Origin: Rhea pennata
Taxonomy: Eukaryota; Chordata; Aves; Rheiformes; Rheidae
DNA length: 64,000 nt
Direction of reading: 5' to 3'
Assembly: GCF_028389875.1 (NCBI RefSeq)
Contig: NC_084670.1
Span: forward strand, 36,105,155 to 36,169,154
A program made the position numbers and the translations under genes. Positions 1 to 11,095 of the stretch are shown here, piece after piece. The notes below the pieces were generated by a model. That model made no database searches. It saw nothing but the letters and a program-made list of their open reading frames with translations, and was not told the DNA's origin. Each line of letters begins with the position of its first letter. Position 1 is the stretch's first letter.

Positions 1-890
1 TCTGATGCTTCAGGAGCATCTGAGCATCTGAGCAGCCCAGAGCTGCTGGTGGCATGCTGCACTGCCTGATGCAGGGAGTCCCGCTGGCTCCGTCAGTTTT
101 TCACTGCAACATGTGCTTCAGCTGCTGGTTTGCCCAGACCTTTGCTGAGAGGACGATGATGTCCTCAATCTCTTTGGAAGGCACCTGTGGTGTGACTGCT
201 CGGTGATGCCAGGGCTGGTGCTCAGAGACTTCAGCCTGTTGTATGAGACCCCAGGAATGGTGAGGAAGGGACAGCTAGGTGAACCTATATCAGCCGTGTA
301 GGGCTGAGCAGTGGATGTTGGCTAACATAATACTTTGGAGGGCGTGTGGTCAGCTGGGCAGGGCCTGGGGAGAGGTGTGCTGCTGGGAGTGGGCTGGGGA
401 GCAAGATGTGTTTGTGTATGTGCCTCGCGCTCATCAGGCAGCACACGAAGGACCAAAGTGAGGAGAAGCTGGAGGGTATCTGCAAGGCTGATCAGGGGCA
501 GGAGGGTAGAAGAAGGCATGCCTGGGGCAGTGAGCTCCCATCCCTGCCACAGGCAAGGAAGACTCTGCTCCCCGTGCAAAGCAGGAGCAGTGTGGGTAGA
601 GAGATTTCAGGCAACTTTGGGACATTTCTGGCCACCAACTGGCAGCTGATCCACTTGGCCTGCCTGCTCCCTCCTGGCTGCACAAAGGGCTGGGTGGGAC
701 TGGCCATTTCAGCAGGGTAGGCTTGGGGGTCTGTGGAGGTAGGAGGTGGTTGATCTCTGCTCTGCTCCAGCCCTCTGCAATGCATGCAGGATGCTGGTGC
801 TGCACAGTCAGTGGTTGGAGCCTGCTGTCTCCACAGGGGAAGATGGCATGCTCCAAGGAGCAGGAGCTCAGAGACATTTGAGCTCTAGGG
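1..890. other. Non-coding flank, nothing recognised
   Basis: No convincing exon, RNA gene or transposon could be assigned. Short open stretches exist on both strands at about 120-270, but none has both a credible splice context and a family match. The region ends where the truncated 3' LTR of the neighbouring provirus begins. Confidence 0.4.
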
Positions 891-1044
891 TTGTTGTCCA
901 AAATCTGGGTTCTGTTACCTGGTGTGCAAGCAAACAATAGACACACAGGGTTGAGATATTTGTTTATTTCATTTCTACACAAAGATGGGGGCTAGGTGCT
1001 AAATCCACAAAGCTATCACACCTTCTCCCCCTTTCATTCTTGAT

Positions 1045-1299
1045 TTATACACACTTATATACACAGGAATACAGAAAAAAAGCATCTTTTAAATCTAGCA
1101 CTGTAAAACAATTGTTAGTTTCAGGCACCGAGGCTAAAAGAGTATATGGGTTTGGCACGGTTGGATGGATATCTTTTGTTATTTGGTTCACTGCCCTTAG
1201 GTCCTGGACCAGTCGATATTCTTGGGAATGAGGTTTCCTTACCAGCAGGATTGGTATATTGAATTCAGACTGACACTCTCTAAGCAGGACGTATTGCAA
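1045..1299 (-). pseudogene. pol: ERV reverse transcriptase fragment
   Basis: The fragment contains 'YRLVQDLRAVNQ' and 'FTVLDLKDAFF', which are the RT motif around the first catalytic Asp and its upstream region. It ends abruptly in LTR sequence. The inner ERV of the palindrome carries a close relative of the same segment at 32,595-32,792 and 42,955-43,152. Confidence 0.85.
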
Positions 1300-1445
1300 G
1301 AAGGCATTAACTAGGGGTTCCAGTCCTCTACGTGCTTCTAGCTTGATAGGGTACTAATGCACCCTAACTGGCTTCGCTCCTGGTTGTAGCTCTGTTTTGA
1401 CCAGAGTCGCATTTTTTGCTCCCTACCCCCACTCCTATTTGGATC

Positions 1446-2297
1446 CTACTCTGGATCCTTTCTGGTGGGTAAATAGACCTCAGGATCCCCCTTTCTGTCC
1501 CTTCTCTCACCCTCTTCTTTTGCCTTACCAATTACCAGCCTCCTTTCTTCTACTGTCAGGAAAGTATTCAACAGTGCCTGCACATCTCCCCAGTTAGGAT
1601 TACGAGTTATCATAATAGTCTCCAAAAGTTGATGCAGCTTCTCAGGATTTTCTCTATATGATCCAATAGACTGCTTCCAGTTTAATAAACCCAAGGTTGT
1701 AAAAGGAACACATACAAATACTGGCAGCCCTTCTGGTCCCACTGCTTGTCTCAAAGGAGCCTGTATAACAGATTGTTTCCGTCTCCTAGTTCGGCCAGAA
1801 ATAGGACTGGACTCTTCGCTTTCTAGCGGGGGGGCTGATTCTTCAACTGAGGTGGAATTGTTTCTGCAAGAGGGGGGCATAATCAGTGATTGCACATTGT
1901 CCTGCTCCTCTCCTTTCAGAATTTTCCTGTTAGCACAATACTCGCTCTCTTCCTTCTTTTCTACTGCAACCATTACAGATTCCTCTTCACTTGTAAGTTC
2001 ACATTCCCTTTGAATTTCTGGTTCCCTATATAGTGACATAAAAGCCTCCACATAGGACATCTCATCCCACTTCCCCTTCCGGCAGCAAGACAGCAGTAAT
2101 TGTAACATAGTGTTATAGCTCAAGGTCCCATTTTCTGGCCATTGCTCATCACAGTCCAGCTTATACATTGGCCACCACTGATTACAATATCCTCTCATTC
2201 TTTCTTTTGTCATCCGATCTCCTCCAAAAATATCCCAGTGTTCCAAAATACAACCCAAAGGGCTACAGGGAGGAATCATGGATTGGCTTGATCCCAT
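1446..2297 (-). pseudogene. gag: ERV gag fragment (matrix to early capsid)
   Basis: A 283-codon open stretch begins with Met-Gly-Ser-Ser, a possible N-myristoylation signal. It has an acidic, Ser/Pro-rich middle and then a capsid-like segment with 'PVFVCVPFTTLGLLNWK' and 'NPNWGDVQALLNTF'. These fit matrix, linker and capsid N-terminus of a class I (gamma-type) ERV. It is cut off in capsid by the internal deletion, so nucleocapsid is missing. It is the longest uninterrupted viral reading frame in the window. In gammaretroviruses Gag builds the particle; this truncated form is not expected to do so. Confidence 0.8.
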
Positions 2298-2667
2298 GTC
2301 AATTACCTAGAAATACCAACCTCATTGCCTAGAAATACCTTTATACCCGTACCTTTGTGCGCACTCAGCTCTGACCCCTCTGGTCAATTTAAGGCAACCC
2401 TTGCCAAGCCTCTACATGCGACATAATCCAACATAATCTTCCACGGAAGTAAGTAAATGTTATACTCACCAATCCAAAGATTCACCCTTCCTTTCGCCCT
2501 GGCACAAATATCTCTGGTTGGCATTGCACCTTTGAGTCTCTTGTCGTCCCAACTTCAGAGGGAGGTTGGAGGACTCCTCGATCAACAGGTCGGTGCGCGC
2601 TGGAGCTCAATCTGATCCAGTCCACTGTCAGGAACAGCAAGATGATCCAGGCAAGGCCTTCTGGCAA

Positions 2668-2685
2668 GCCCCACCTGGGTCGCCA
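2668..2685 (-). promoter_or_regulatory. Retroviral primer-binding site, tRNA-Arg-like
   Basis: On the minus strand, three bases after the LTR terminal CA, the sequence begins TGGCGACCCAGGTGGGGC. This resembles the complement of a tRNA-Arg 3' end. The assignment is from memory of tRNA sequences and not from a search. Confidence 0.55.
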
Positions 2686-2950
2686 AACTGTTGTCCAAAA
2701 TCTGGGTTCTGTTACCCGGTGTGCAAGCAACCAATAGACACGCAGGGTAGAGATATTTGTTTCTTTCATTTCTGCGCTGAGATGGGTGCTAGGTGTAAAT
2801 CCACAAAGCTAGCACACCTTCTCCCTCTCTCATTCTTGATTTATACACACTTTTCAGGGAGTACTTTATCCAAATCTTTCTATTGGTTACAGTTTCATTA
2901 CGTCAGGTAATCACTCTGTGCTTGCGCTTTCACATTCTTGTTAATTAGCA

Positions 2951-4250
2951 CAGGAAGCGAAGAAGAGGAGGTAACATCATTATCATGTCATTTCCATCTC
3001 ATTATTCATTTAGGGGTGTGTAGTTTAATATGCTAATAAGCCTTAATGAACCTAAGGTCACTTCTGGCTTATTCTGCTGTTTTTGTCTTACCTACCCTTC
3101 ATGTTCTTCAAAGTGCTGTGGTTTCATCAAGGTTATTCAGCTGGAGCTGGTTATCCTTTGCAGTACTGTTTTTCTCTCTCCCTTGTCCTTGAGTCTTGTT
3201 AACTATTTGCAAGGTTTTTTCTCACAGCAATTCTCTAACATCATGAGGCTTCTGAGTACTAGCCCATGCTCCATCAGGCACTGCCTTGGAAGACTCTGGA
3301 GGAAGAGGTCCTCCTCTCCCCTCAGGTCCACACCGAGCAGCAGCTGAAACACACGTAACACAGAGTCGCTGGCAGCACAGCCCGCATCATGTAGCGCTGC
3401 CTCCAACCATCAGCCCCGGACAAGGGCACCAGGTGCAGGCACAGCCCAGACCAGAGGCAGCAGGGGTGCAGGGCGCTCCCCTGCACGCCTCCTTGCACTT
3501 CACCTCAAGGCACACCACAAGGCCTGCTCCCCTCTTCCAGCTTGAGGTGCAAGACAACTCAGCCTCTATGCACAAGACAATGCTTAGAGGTGCCTCTGTG
3601 AGGTGCTGCTTGCCATCAGGCTTACCTCTTCAAGGGAAGCTGTCCTGGGGAAGTGCCCAAAGGGCTTCTTTCTGCCAAGCAGTGGTGCCAGCAGGTGGAA
3701 GAGGCAGAAACACAAGGCTCCTGGGTGCTTCCTCATCTCTCTGGCAGGCCGAAGAAGGCACCATTGGTCCTGAGCATGCCCGTGACAAACCTGCCTGGGC
3801 TGCCACAATCCTCCCCCTGGGTGGGTCTCAGGCATCCAGCACCTGCCTCTGGCTTCCCTTTCCCAGCCCTCGGAGCCTGCCCGAGCTGTGTGTTGGCCCT
3901 GCTCTGCCCTCTACCCCTGCCCCTAACCCAACTTTCCAGCCTTCTAAACAAGATAAGGAGATGCAAAGGTGGGAGAGGACACAGGGCTGCTCCCACAGGC
4001 TCCGTCTTGGTACTCACAGAGCCCCAAGCAGTACTCAGCATGCCGGCGTGCTGGCACTGCAGTGGCCTGGCACTGGGCACAACCCTGCCAGCTGCGGTCC
4101 TGAGGGGCTGTGTGTGTGTGTCCCGGCAGATGTCCTGGCCTGGGGGCATGTGGGGAAGGACAGAGGGGCCCTGCCTCTCACCCAGGCAAGCCAATGCGGT
4201 CCTGGGGATGAGCGAGCCCTTGTCCACAAACTCACCGCCAAGGAAAGCAG
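2951..4250. other. Intergenic, possible isolated exon
   Basis: No assigned gene. On the minus strand an open segment at about 3,203-3,406 follows a plausible acceptor (polypyrimidine plus TTTCAG) and could be an exon of a HEAT-type protein. It lies beyond the poly(A) signal of the MROH gene and I see no clear family motif. The long plus-strand open frame at 3,286-4,296 is treated as chance in GC-rich DNA. Confidence 0.3.
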
Positions 4251-4257
4251 GATTGTT

Positions 4258-4263
4258 TTATTC
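4258..4263 (-). terminator. Poly(A) signal of the MROH-like gene
   Basis: AATAAA on the minus strand lies about 30 nt after the TAG at 4,293-4,295. It supports that stop as the genuine 3' end rather than a premature stop. Confidence 0.7.
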
Positions 4264-4292
4264 CAGCTGGAGGCGAGTGTCTTGTGCAGGGG

Positions 4293-7200
4293 CTAGTCCT
4301 CCACCAAGCTGAGGAGCTCATGCAGCACCTTGTCTGCAGACGTAGGCTCAGAGACCATCAGTCTCCACATCACTATGGCAGGACTGCAGACCCAGAGCAC
4401 TCTGTCAGCAAGGTGCCTCAGGTGCAGCGCTCTGAGCTGGGCAACCCCAGGCCCCCATCGTCTGGGGTCTGGCAGTCCAAGGGTCTTTGCGTCATTCCGC
4501 CCACACAGCACAAGCTCTGAAGGCTGGTGAGCCCCAGGCCCTAGAGGCAGCTGAGCCGCTTACTTGTTGCACGATGGTGAGTGGCACAAGAGGCTCTTGA
4601 CCATCTCACTGGGGTACATGCAAGTGAGCTGGACAAGGGCCTTGTGTAGGCTCTGCTGGGCAGACACGTCTCTGATGGACATCAGGCTGGTGCAGATGCA
4701 GCTCACGATGCCTGGCACCTGGAGGCAGCACATCTGAGAGTGGGGCTGCTGCCGGAGCACAGTCATTTCCCCAGCTCCCACTGAGTTTTCTTCTCTTTGT
4801 GCCGCCCTCTGCTTGGCCTCAGAGGGTGCCGGGTGCCTGGCGCACCTGGATTCAGAGGGTCGAGAAGGCCCCAGGAGGGCTCCAGCCCTGCACACCCCCG
4901 TCGCAGCCTACTTACGTGCTCCAGCTGGGAGGCATCGTCTGGCACGAGCACGTCCAGCATGAAAGCGGCTGCCTGTGTCTCATAGGTGCTGGAGGTGGTC
5001 ATGCCCTGGATGGCCACAATAATGACATCTGCCCTCTCAGAGGGCTGGAGAAATTTCCTAAATATCTGTGGGAGAAAGGAGCAGAGAGAAGATGATAGAG
5101 AGGTCACACGGAGCTGAATGACAGTACTGAGGAGGAGGTCAGGGCCCCTGTGCGCCGATGTGGAGGGGAACCAGAGCTTGCTGGCAGCCAGGGGAGAAGC
5201 CTTCGCTTAGCACCTGTGCAGGGACAGTGCAAGCCCTCTCCCCAGTGACCGTGAGCCCCCCTTAGCCCCACTGCTTCAGGGCCCCTTTGCTCATGCAAGC
5301 CTCATGCCGACCCCATGGCCACCAGGCCCCCGGGGGAGGCGCGCCTTACCATGGCAATTTCCACAGCACTGATGGACCATGGAACCCAGAAGGTGTTGGC
5401 CGCTTCCCAGTCCCTCTGCAGCTCCAGATGCTCAGGGGTGTCCTGGGTCACTTCCCTGCCTGCGCAGGAGGGGAAACACAGGGCAGTCAGCGGGAAGGGC
5501 AGCGAGGTGGAGATGGCGCACTGACAGCATGTGGGAGGAATCTTTGGAACTGCATGCATGCATGTCCCCTCCCTGCCTGGGGAAGCAGATGCGTAGCTCA
5601 GCAGCCATGTCCTGCTGCTCAGGCACCCACTCCACTAAGCCCGGGCTCTGTGGGTCCCAGGCTTGACACAGCACGCTTGCTGCCTGCGCCGGCGACAGGG
5701 GCATGTTCTGCTCTTTCCTCTCGCTGAGCAGAGGGGCGCTGAGGCAGTGCCGTGGCTCGCCTGGCCTTGCCTGGGTGTCTGCATGGGGGAGGACTGAGGC
5801 CGGTGCAGAATCTCTTACTTCTTTGCTGCAGCAGGAATTTGTGCAAGTGACACAGGGCATCAGCTGCTCCATGACTGGTCCCCTCGTCCTTGTAAGTGCA
5901 GCACAAGGCAAGACATCCTACCAGCTTCCCCGTGATGGAAAGACGCAGGTTTCCATGGCTGGCTGAGTTGCTGTCCTTGCTTCTTGCCGAGCGAGAATCA
6001 GCTTGGTTCTGGGGGAGGGAGGTAGCACTGGCACCAGAGCTGTGAGCCACTGGTCGGCACCAAAGCCTGGCAGCCAGAGCCCACCCAGGGCTGGAGGCCA
6101 AGGGAGCCAGAGCTTTAGAGGACCCTGCAGCCCTGGCTCCCACCGCAGCTGGGCAGCAGCCCAGGGCAGTGATGACTAGAGTTACAGGGGGCTGCCAGCC
6201 ACCAGAAAGGGCTGACGGGGTGTCTGGAAGCTGCCTGGACCACAGGCTCCTTACCTTCAGCAAGGACAAGCAGTTGATGAGGAAGTCGGTGAGCCCAGCA
6301 ATCCGCACCACTGCCCTCTTATGAGTGGCTGCATGCTGGGAGTCTGTGAACGACAGCAGGACCTGGAAGAGGAAAGTTGCTGCTCTGCCCTGCAACCTAG
6401 GGGCTGCCAGCTGTGTGGGGCCTCGTCAGGAGGGTCCACCTCCTGCCCTTGCTTTGGCGTGAGGCAAGCTTTAGCGCAAGGCAAGCTTTGGCGGGAGCCC
6501 TGGCCTGCAGAGGTAGTGTGCAAGGCTTCCCCCTCCCATTGCCCTCATCCCAGGGAGCCCCAGCCACTCCAAGCAAAAGTCAGACCTGCAAAATGTGCTG
6601 CATCTCCTGGAGGCCTGACATGGGATGTCTGAGGACCAGCAACTGCAGCATGTTATCCATAGCATCCATGATCTGCAAGGAGGACAGAGGGCGGTGGCAC
6701 TTCTTGCCCCTGCTAGCACAGGGCAGCCGGCACCAAGCGCAGAGGGCCTGGCAGACTGCCCAGAGCTCAGCCAGCACGTACCTTGGAGTAGAGGGAAGCA
6801 TCCAGGTTTGCCATGTCCTCTTCTGGAGGAAGCTGGAATACACTGGAGAAGCAGGCGTGCAGAAGCCTTTTCTGCACTTCGCCCCTCACATGAAGCTTCG
6901 CTTCACTGCAAGGAGAGAAAGGCACCTCTCAGATCCTGGTGCTGACAGAGGTACCTACAAACCTCAGAGATGGGAGACCCCACGTGAGGCGGGGGAGTGT
7001 GCCTGGAGGCACCTCCTCCTCCACCCCCCATACCCTCCCCAAGACACAAACCCAGGCACCAAAGACAGTGCTGGCAGGTGGGGCCCGATGCCCTCTGCAT
7101 CTCCTGCCTCACCCCCACTTGAGGGAAACATCTGGAGATGCTAGGAACTAGGCCCCAGGGCCTCATCTGCCCTCCCATCTCCCCCACCCTCAGGCCCAAG

Positions 7201-8586
7201 GCAGGATCCAGGAGTGGACGCTCAGCATGTGGCACTGAGACTCCTCCAGGACAGGGCGGCTCAGACAGCTGCCACAGGGGCTGTCTGGCGGGGAGGCCTT
7301 GGCAAAGCCAGGGGCTGGGGCACTTGGGTACCTCATGGCAACAACGGTGAGCATCACTTGCTGCCTCACTGCATTGGCCAGGTGTTTAATGGACTCTTCG
7401 CAGAGCAGCGCCTGGAGAGCACAGCTGTAATGGGGCATGGGAACCGCCAGTGCCCAGCAAGGAGCCTGCAGGGCTGGTGAAGCCCAGGTGCCCCCAGCAC
7501 AGCAGCCCCCTCATCGCCCAGGGCCCTGCTCGCAGGGCTTCTCAGGGGCTCCTGGAGACCCGTAGTGGGAAGGTCTGCACCGGCTTGTCCTTACTGGCAT
7601 GACAGTGCCCCACTGGCATGCCCTCGTCCCCAGGCCTGCTGGGCGTCCCCTCACCATGAGACGCTCCATCAACTCGGCTCTGCAGAAGTGAAGGGACTGC
7701 CACACGGAGAAATCTCTGCGAGAAGCCTTGCAGAGGGTACGGATTGCAGACAGAAACTGCAGCTTCTGAGCTGCTTCCTGACACCAAGGAGAAGAGAGAC
7801 AGAGCAGAGGGCCTGAGAGGCACAGGGGCATGGCTGGCAGCCCCAGGGCACCGCGAGGCCTGTACTAGTGTGTGGCACACCTTCAAGGGAGCAGCTCTGT
7901 GCAGCCGGCACCCCTCGGGGGGGGGGGGCTTCTGAGCACCGAGCAGATGCAGCGGCACCCATCACGACATGAAGGCACGGGAACCCCCCAGGAGACACTG
8001 GTACCAGCCCAAACAGAAACGACTATGGTTACCTTCCTTCTGCTTTCAGAATAGGCGTGCATGCAGCCCAGGGCTTCTGCCACCTCTCTGGGCGTGCTGG
8101 GACCTGAGGCAGAAAGAGAGGCGGTGGAGCTTCAGGGGCTGCCGGGCAGGTCAGAGGGAAAAGCCGAGGCCTCAGCCCGGCTCGCCGTGCCGGCTCGCCG
8201 TGCCGCAGCCAGCAGCCCCTCACCCTGCCCGGTCACTCACTGATCCGCAGGAGATGGAGCACACACAGGCTGTAGGGCAGCATCCAACAGCTGCTCTCCG
8301 CGGGCGCTGGAGACAGCCTGCCCTCCTCCGCTTCTACCTCCTCATCTGCCCAGGCCACCCTGGGGCAGCTGGGAGGGGCGTCTCTCTGCCATCCTGTGGG
8401 ACGGAGGCAAGGCGTGAGGGTCTCTGTGCCAGCCGCCCCTGGCAACCCGGCGGCCCTGTCCCGCTTACCCAGATCTACCATGGCATGGGGAGACCTCAGC
8501 GAAATGCCTCGGCCATGTGAGACTGCCCGGGGGCTCGCAGGGAAAGGCATGGGCGTGCTCGGGGGGGCTTCTCCGCGCGCTCCCAT
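4293..8586 (-). CDS. MROH-family HEAT-repeat protein, 13 exons
   Basis: Predicted CDS = complement of 8469-8586, 8241-8393, 8033-8103, 7655-7777, 7332-7411, 6782-6905, 6586-6672, 6255-6362, 5819-6008, 5350-5459, 4916-5065, 4564-4718, 4293-4383. Every junction is GT-AG and every phase matches; the total is 1,560 nt, 519 codons plus stop. Family signatures: 'LQFLSAIRTLC', 'VFQLPPEEDMANLDASLYS', 'MDNMLQLLV', 'FLQPSERADVII', 'VPGIVSCICTSLMSIR' and 'MWRLMVSEP..ADKVLHELLSL', matching the maestro heat-like repeat family and its avian expansions. The protein is much shorter than MROH1/2 (over 1,500 residues). MROH biochemistry is poorly known; HEAT repeats suggest a protein-binding scaffold. The start at 8586 is the most upstream ATG in the open first exon; Met at 8482 is an alternative. 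The exact paralogue is unresolved. Confidence 0.85.
8469..8586 (-). CDS. MROH-like gene, first coding exon
   Basis: Begins ATG-GGA-GCG in GC-rich DNA and ends at a strong GTAAGC donor in phase 1. It joins the acidic exon 8241-8393, which needs a phase-1 donor. The encoded N-terminus is Pro/Ser/Arg-rich with no signal peptide or membrane segment. This exon is the least certain because it has no family match; its support is the phase match and the adjoining CpG-rich sequence. Confidence 0.55.
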
Positions 8587-8589
8587 CCG

Positions 8590-8740
8590 CTCCCTTCACC
8601 GCCTTCCCGGACACTGCGGGGCTGCGGCCGCGCGCGGGCATCATAGGAGGGTGGTGGTTGTCACCCCGGGGCAGGGCACGTTCCCATGGGGAGAGGGCGC
8701 CGGAGCCAGGTCCCTTGTCCCGGGACACTCGCAATGGCAA
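8590..8740 (-). promoter_or_regulatory. CpG-rich candidate promoter of the MROH-like gene
   Basis: A short stretch very rich in CpG, including CGCGCGCGGG, lies immediately upstream of the predicted start. This is typical of vertebrate TATA-less promoters. No TATA box is seen. Confidence 0.4.
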
Positions 8741-8969
8741 TGGAAGTAGCCGCATGGGGAGGGAAACGCATGGAAACACCGATAATCAGAATCCTTGCGG
8801 AACACAAATCGGTGGCAGCACTTTGGAGGAAGAAATACTAAAGGAAATGTTAGCAGAACGGCATGGAAATAACGAGAACTGCCAGTTCTGGGGATACATA
8901 GGAAATATTTGGGAACTTTACTATACACCATAAAGTAAGAGCAACAAAAGTTAATAAAAAGAAGCAGCA

Positions 8970-9770
8970 GAAGTGAGTGTTGGTAGCACGAAATGTTAAC
9001 TAGGACTGTAAGATTACTCACATGATCTAAATACTCCTCAGACAGAAATCTACCGGGAAAGTCAAATTATTAGAAATTTAACAAGATACGGGAATTGTAG
9101 TATTATTAGCAGCACTGACACATTCTGGGCTCTCCCTTTCTCACCTCTGTGGAAACCTCCTGGCATTTACCCTTTTGGGGCCGTTTCTGTGTTTATTTTG
9201 CACTGCCTTACCACCAAGCAGGCCGGAGTCAGTGCCCAGGGCACAGCTCTGAGCAAACAGATTCAGGATGGCATCCTGAGGGCACCCCCAAATGAGGGGC
9301 ACACACCCCCCGGCTTTGGCTAGGTGCCCACCCACAATCCCTCCTTCCCTGTGTTTGTGCCCCCCAGATCCTCTGCTTGGCTTTTTGAGCTCCACTCAGT
9401 GTTTTGGAGCTCCCCTCTTGCCCCAGAGGGCAGGCTTTGTGCCATCCCACCCAAACCCTCCCTTTTGCCTTTCTTTACCCTCCAGATCTCTTCATTTACA
9501 TTTTCTCCTCCTCCTGGAAGCCATTGAGCCCCAGGGTGGCTTTGGAAGCCTGAGCACTCTCTTCCCAGAGGTCTCCCTACCTTACACAGGGCAGACAGAT
9601 GGGGGAGGGGGGGAGAGCAGGTAAAGATCCTGGTAGACTGGCTTCTTTCTGGCCCATTCTCTCTTGCGTGTCTCACCTAACTAACTCCTCACTTTGGGAC
9701 AGGACCCTCTGCAACCATGAAAGGATCACAGACGATCCCCAAATTCGAGCTTTTCTCCCCCAGAAAGTTC
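8970..9770. repeat. Repeat unit, copy 1 of a direct duplication
   Basis: Two blocks (about 8,972-9,040 and 9,525-9,770) recur in the same order and orientation at 10,466-10,535 and 10,563-10,790. Shared stretches include 'AGCACTCT.TTCCCAGAGG' and 'AACCATGA.AGGATCACAGAC'. Spacing inside the units differs. The type of element is not recognised; an old LTR or other dispersed repeat is possible. Confidence 0.6.
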
Positions 9771-10465
9771 ATGGCAGTCCTGGGCACGTGGGTAAGGGCT
9801 GCGCTCCGTCATCATCTCCGTCACCCCAGTCCCAGCCGCGTCCCCCCGAGGAACCTGGGGAGTAGAGAAGAGCTCAGGGAAACCTCCCGCCCTGGCTCCA
9901 GGACCACGCATGGCGCAGTGGGAGCCACCACGGGAACCAGCCCGACCTCTCTCGGGGACCACGTCCTCATGTCCGCACGCTCGGAGCCCTCCGGGGCAGC
10001 CCCACGCGCAGCCCTCACACAGCACGAAGGAAGGTGTGGCAGGGGCTCTCCAGAGCCATCGCCCGGCAGCACCGGTCCACGTGCTGGAGCCGCAGGCGGC
10101 GCTCAGGATGCTGTGACGGGCTTTCCTCCAGCGAAGGAGAAGAGGGCCCGGAGCCGGTTTGTGCCGGAAAGGGGAGGGAAGAGACAGCCCACCTGGAGAC
10201 AGCGAAGGGACCCAATGGGGAGCAGGGAGCTCCCAGACCTGGACACCATGACTGGTCCAGACCGTGGTGCGAGGGGTGGGGAACGCAGACCGCAGGGGTA
10301 TAACGGACCGGGGGCAGTTGTTGCTGCTCCGGGTCCCTCCTCAAAGGCAGCCAGCCGCCTGCGCTGCCCAGCCCACACTCCCTCACACTCTGCAGCAGCA
10401 CCTGTGCCTGGGCTGGGGGCCCGGGGGAGCTTCACTTCTCGGGACAGCAGCTGAGGAGGAACAAG

Positions 10466-10790
10466 GGGTGCGTGTTGGTAGCATGAAATGTTAACCAGGA
10501 TGGCAAGGTTACTCACATGATTAAATGCTCGTTGTACTCTCTTCCTCCTAGTCCGCATTTAGCCCCCAGATGGCTTTGGAGGTCTGAGCACTCTTTTCCC
10601 AGAGGGCTCCCCACCTTGTGCAGGGCAGGTTGACTGGGAAGGAGTCAAAACCCCATTAGGTTGGCTTCTTTCCCACCGCTGCCTCTTAGGTGTTTGACTC
10701 ACCTAACTCCTCATTTTGGGCTACAGGCCTCTCTGTAACCATGATAGGATCACAGACAACCCCCAATTTTGAGCTTTTATTTCCCAAGAG
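10466..10790. repeat. Repeat unit, copy 2 of a direct duplication
   Basis: More compact partner of the 8,970-9,770 unit: the roughly 480 bases separating the two homologous blocks in copy 1 are almost absent here. The copies are clearly diverged, so the duplication is old. Confidence 0.6.
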
Positions 10791-10928
10791 GCAGTAGCTG
10801 AGAGGCTGGAGGAGGGAAGAGGACTCAAACCTACCTCTGCACAACCAGATTGGGTTGGATAAAGGCAAAATCAGTGAGGTTACGGTGCAGGAGGAACCCA
10901 GGCTCTCCTCTCCCCAATTCCACCCAAA

Positions 10929-11095
10929 TCACAGAATGACATAAATGTGGAAGGGACCTCTGGAGGTCTTCTAGTCCAACCTCCCTGCTGAAGCAGTTAC
11001 ATCTAGAGCACATTGCCCAGCACTGTGTCCAGACTATTTTTGAATAGCTCCAAGAATGGAGACCACACAACCTCTCCAGGCAACCAGCATGGGTG
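10929..11095 (-). mobile_element. CR1 LINE 3'-end fragment
   Basis: The plus strand reads as the reverse complement of the CR1 3' region: 'CACAGAAT', then 'GGAAGGGACCTCTGGAGGTC' and 'CTAGTCCAACCTCCCTGCT'. CR1 is the dominant retroposon of birds, so this supports an avian origin. Truncated; no open reading frame. Confidence 0.85.

Larger units (their letters stand above)
892..2950 (-). mobile_element. Rearranged gammaretrovirus-like provirus
   Basis: Seen: an LTR-like segment at about 2,689-2,950 recurs in part at 892-1,050, and between them lie minus-strand gag and reverse transcriptase (RT) fragments. On the minus strand the upstream LTR has a CAAT-like and a TATAAA-like element. A primer-binding site follows directly at 2,668-2,685. 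The 3' LTR copy lacks most of U3 and is joined straight to RT sequence, so the rest of pol, env and U3 are deleted. A second deletion joins gag to a region upstream of RT. Inference: a dead provirus; no complete gene set remains. Its gag and pol match the inner ERV of the palindrome, but its LTR does not. Confidence 0.8.

Noticed and set aside
3203..3406. Further 3' exon of the MROH-like gene
   Set aside because: It lies beyond the poly(A) signal and has no clear family motif; kept only as a possible isolated exon.
4293..4295. Premature stop in the MROH-like gene
   Set aside because: A poly(A) signal follows within about 30 nt and the terminal exon is in phase, so I treat it as the true stop.
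3286..4296. 336-codon plus-strand open frame
   Set aside because: Composition is typical of stop-poor GC-rich DNA, several frames are open at once, there is no family motif, and it lies antisense near the 3' end of the well-supported MROH gene.
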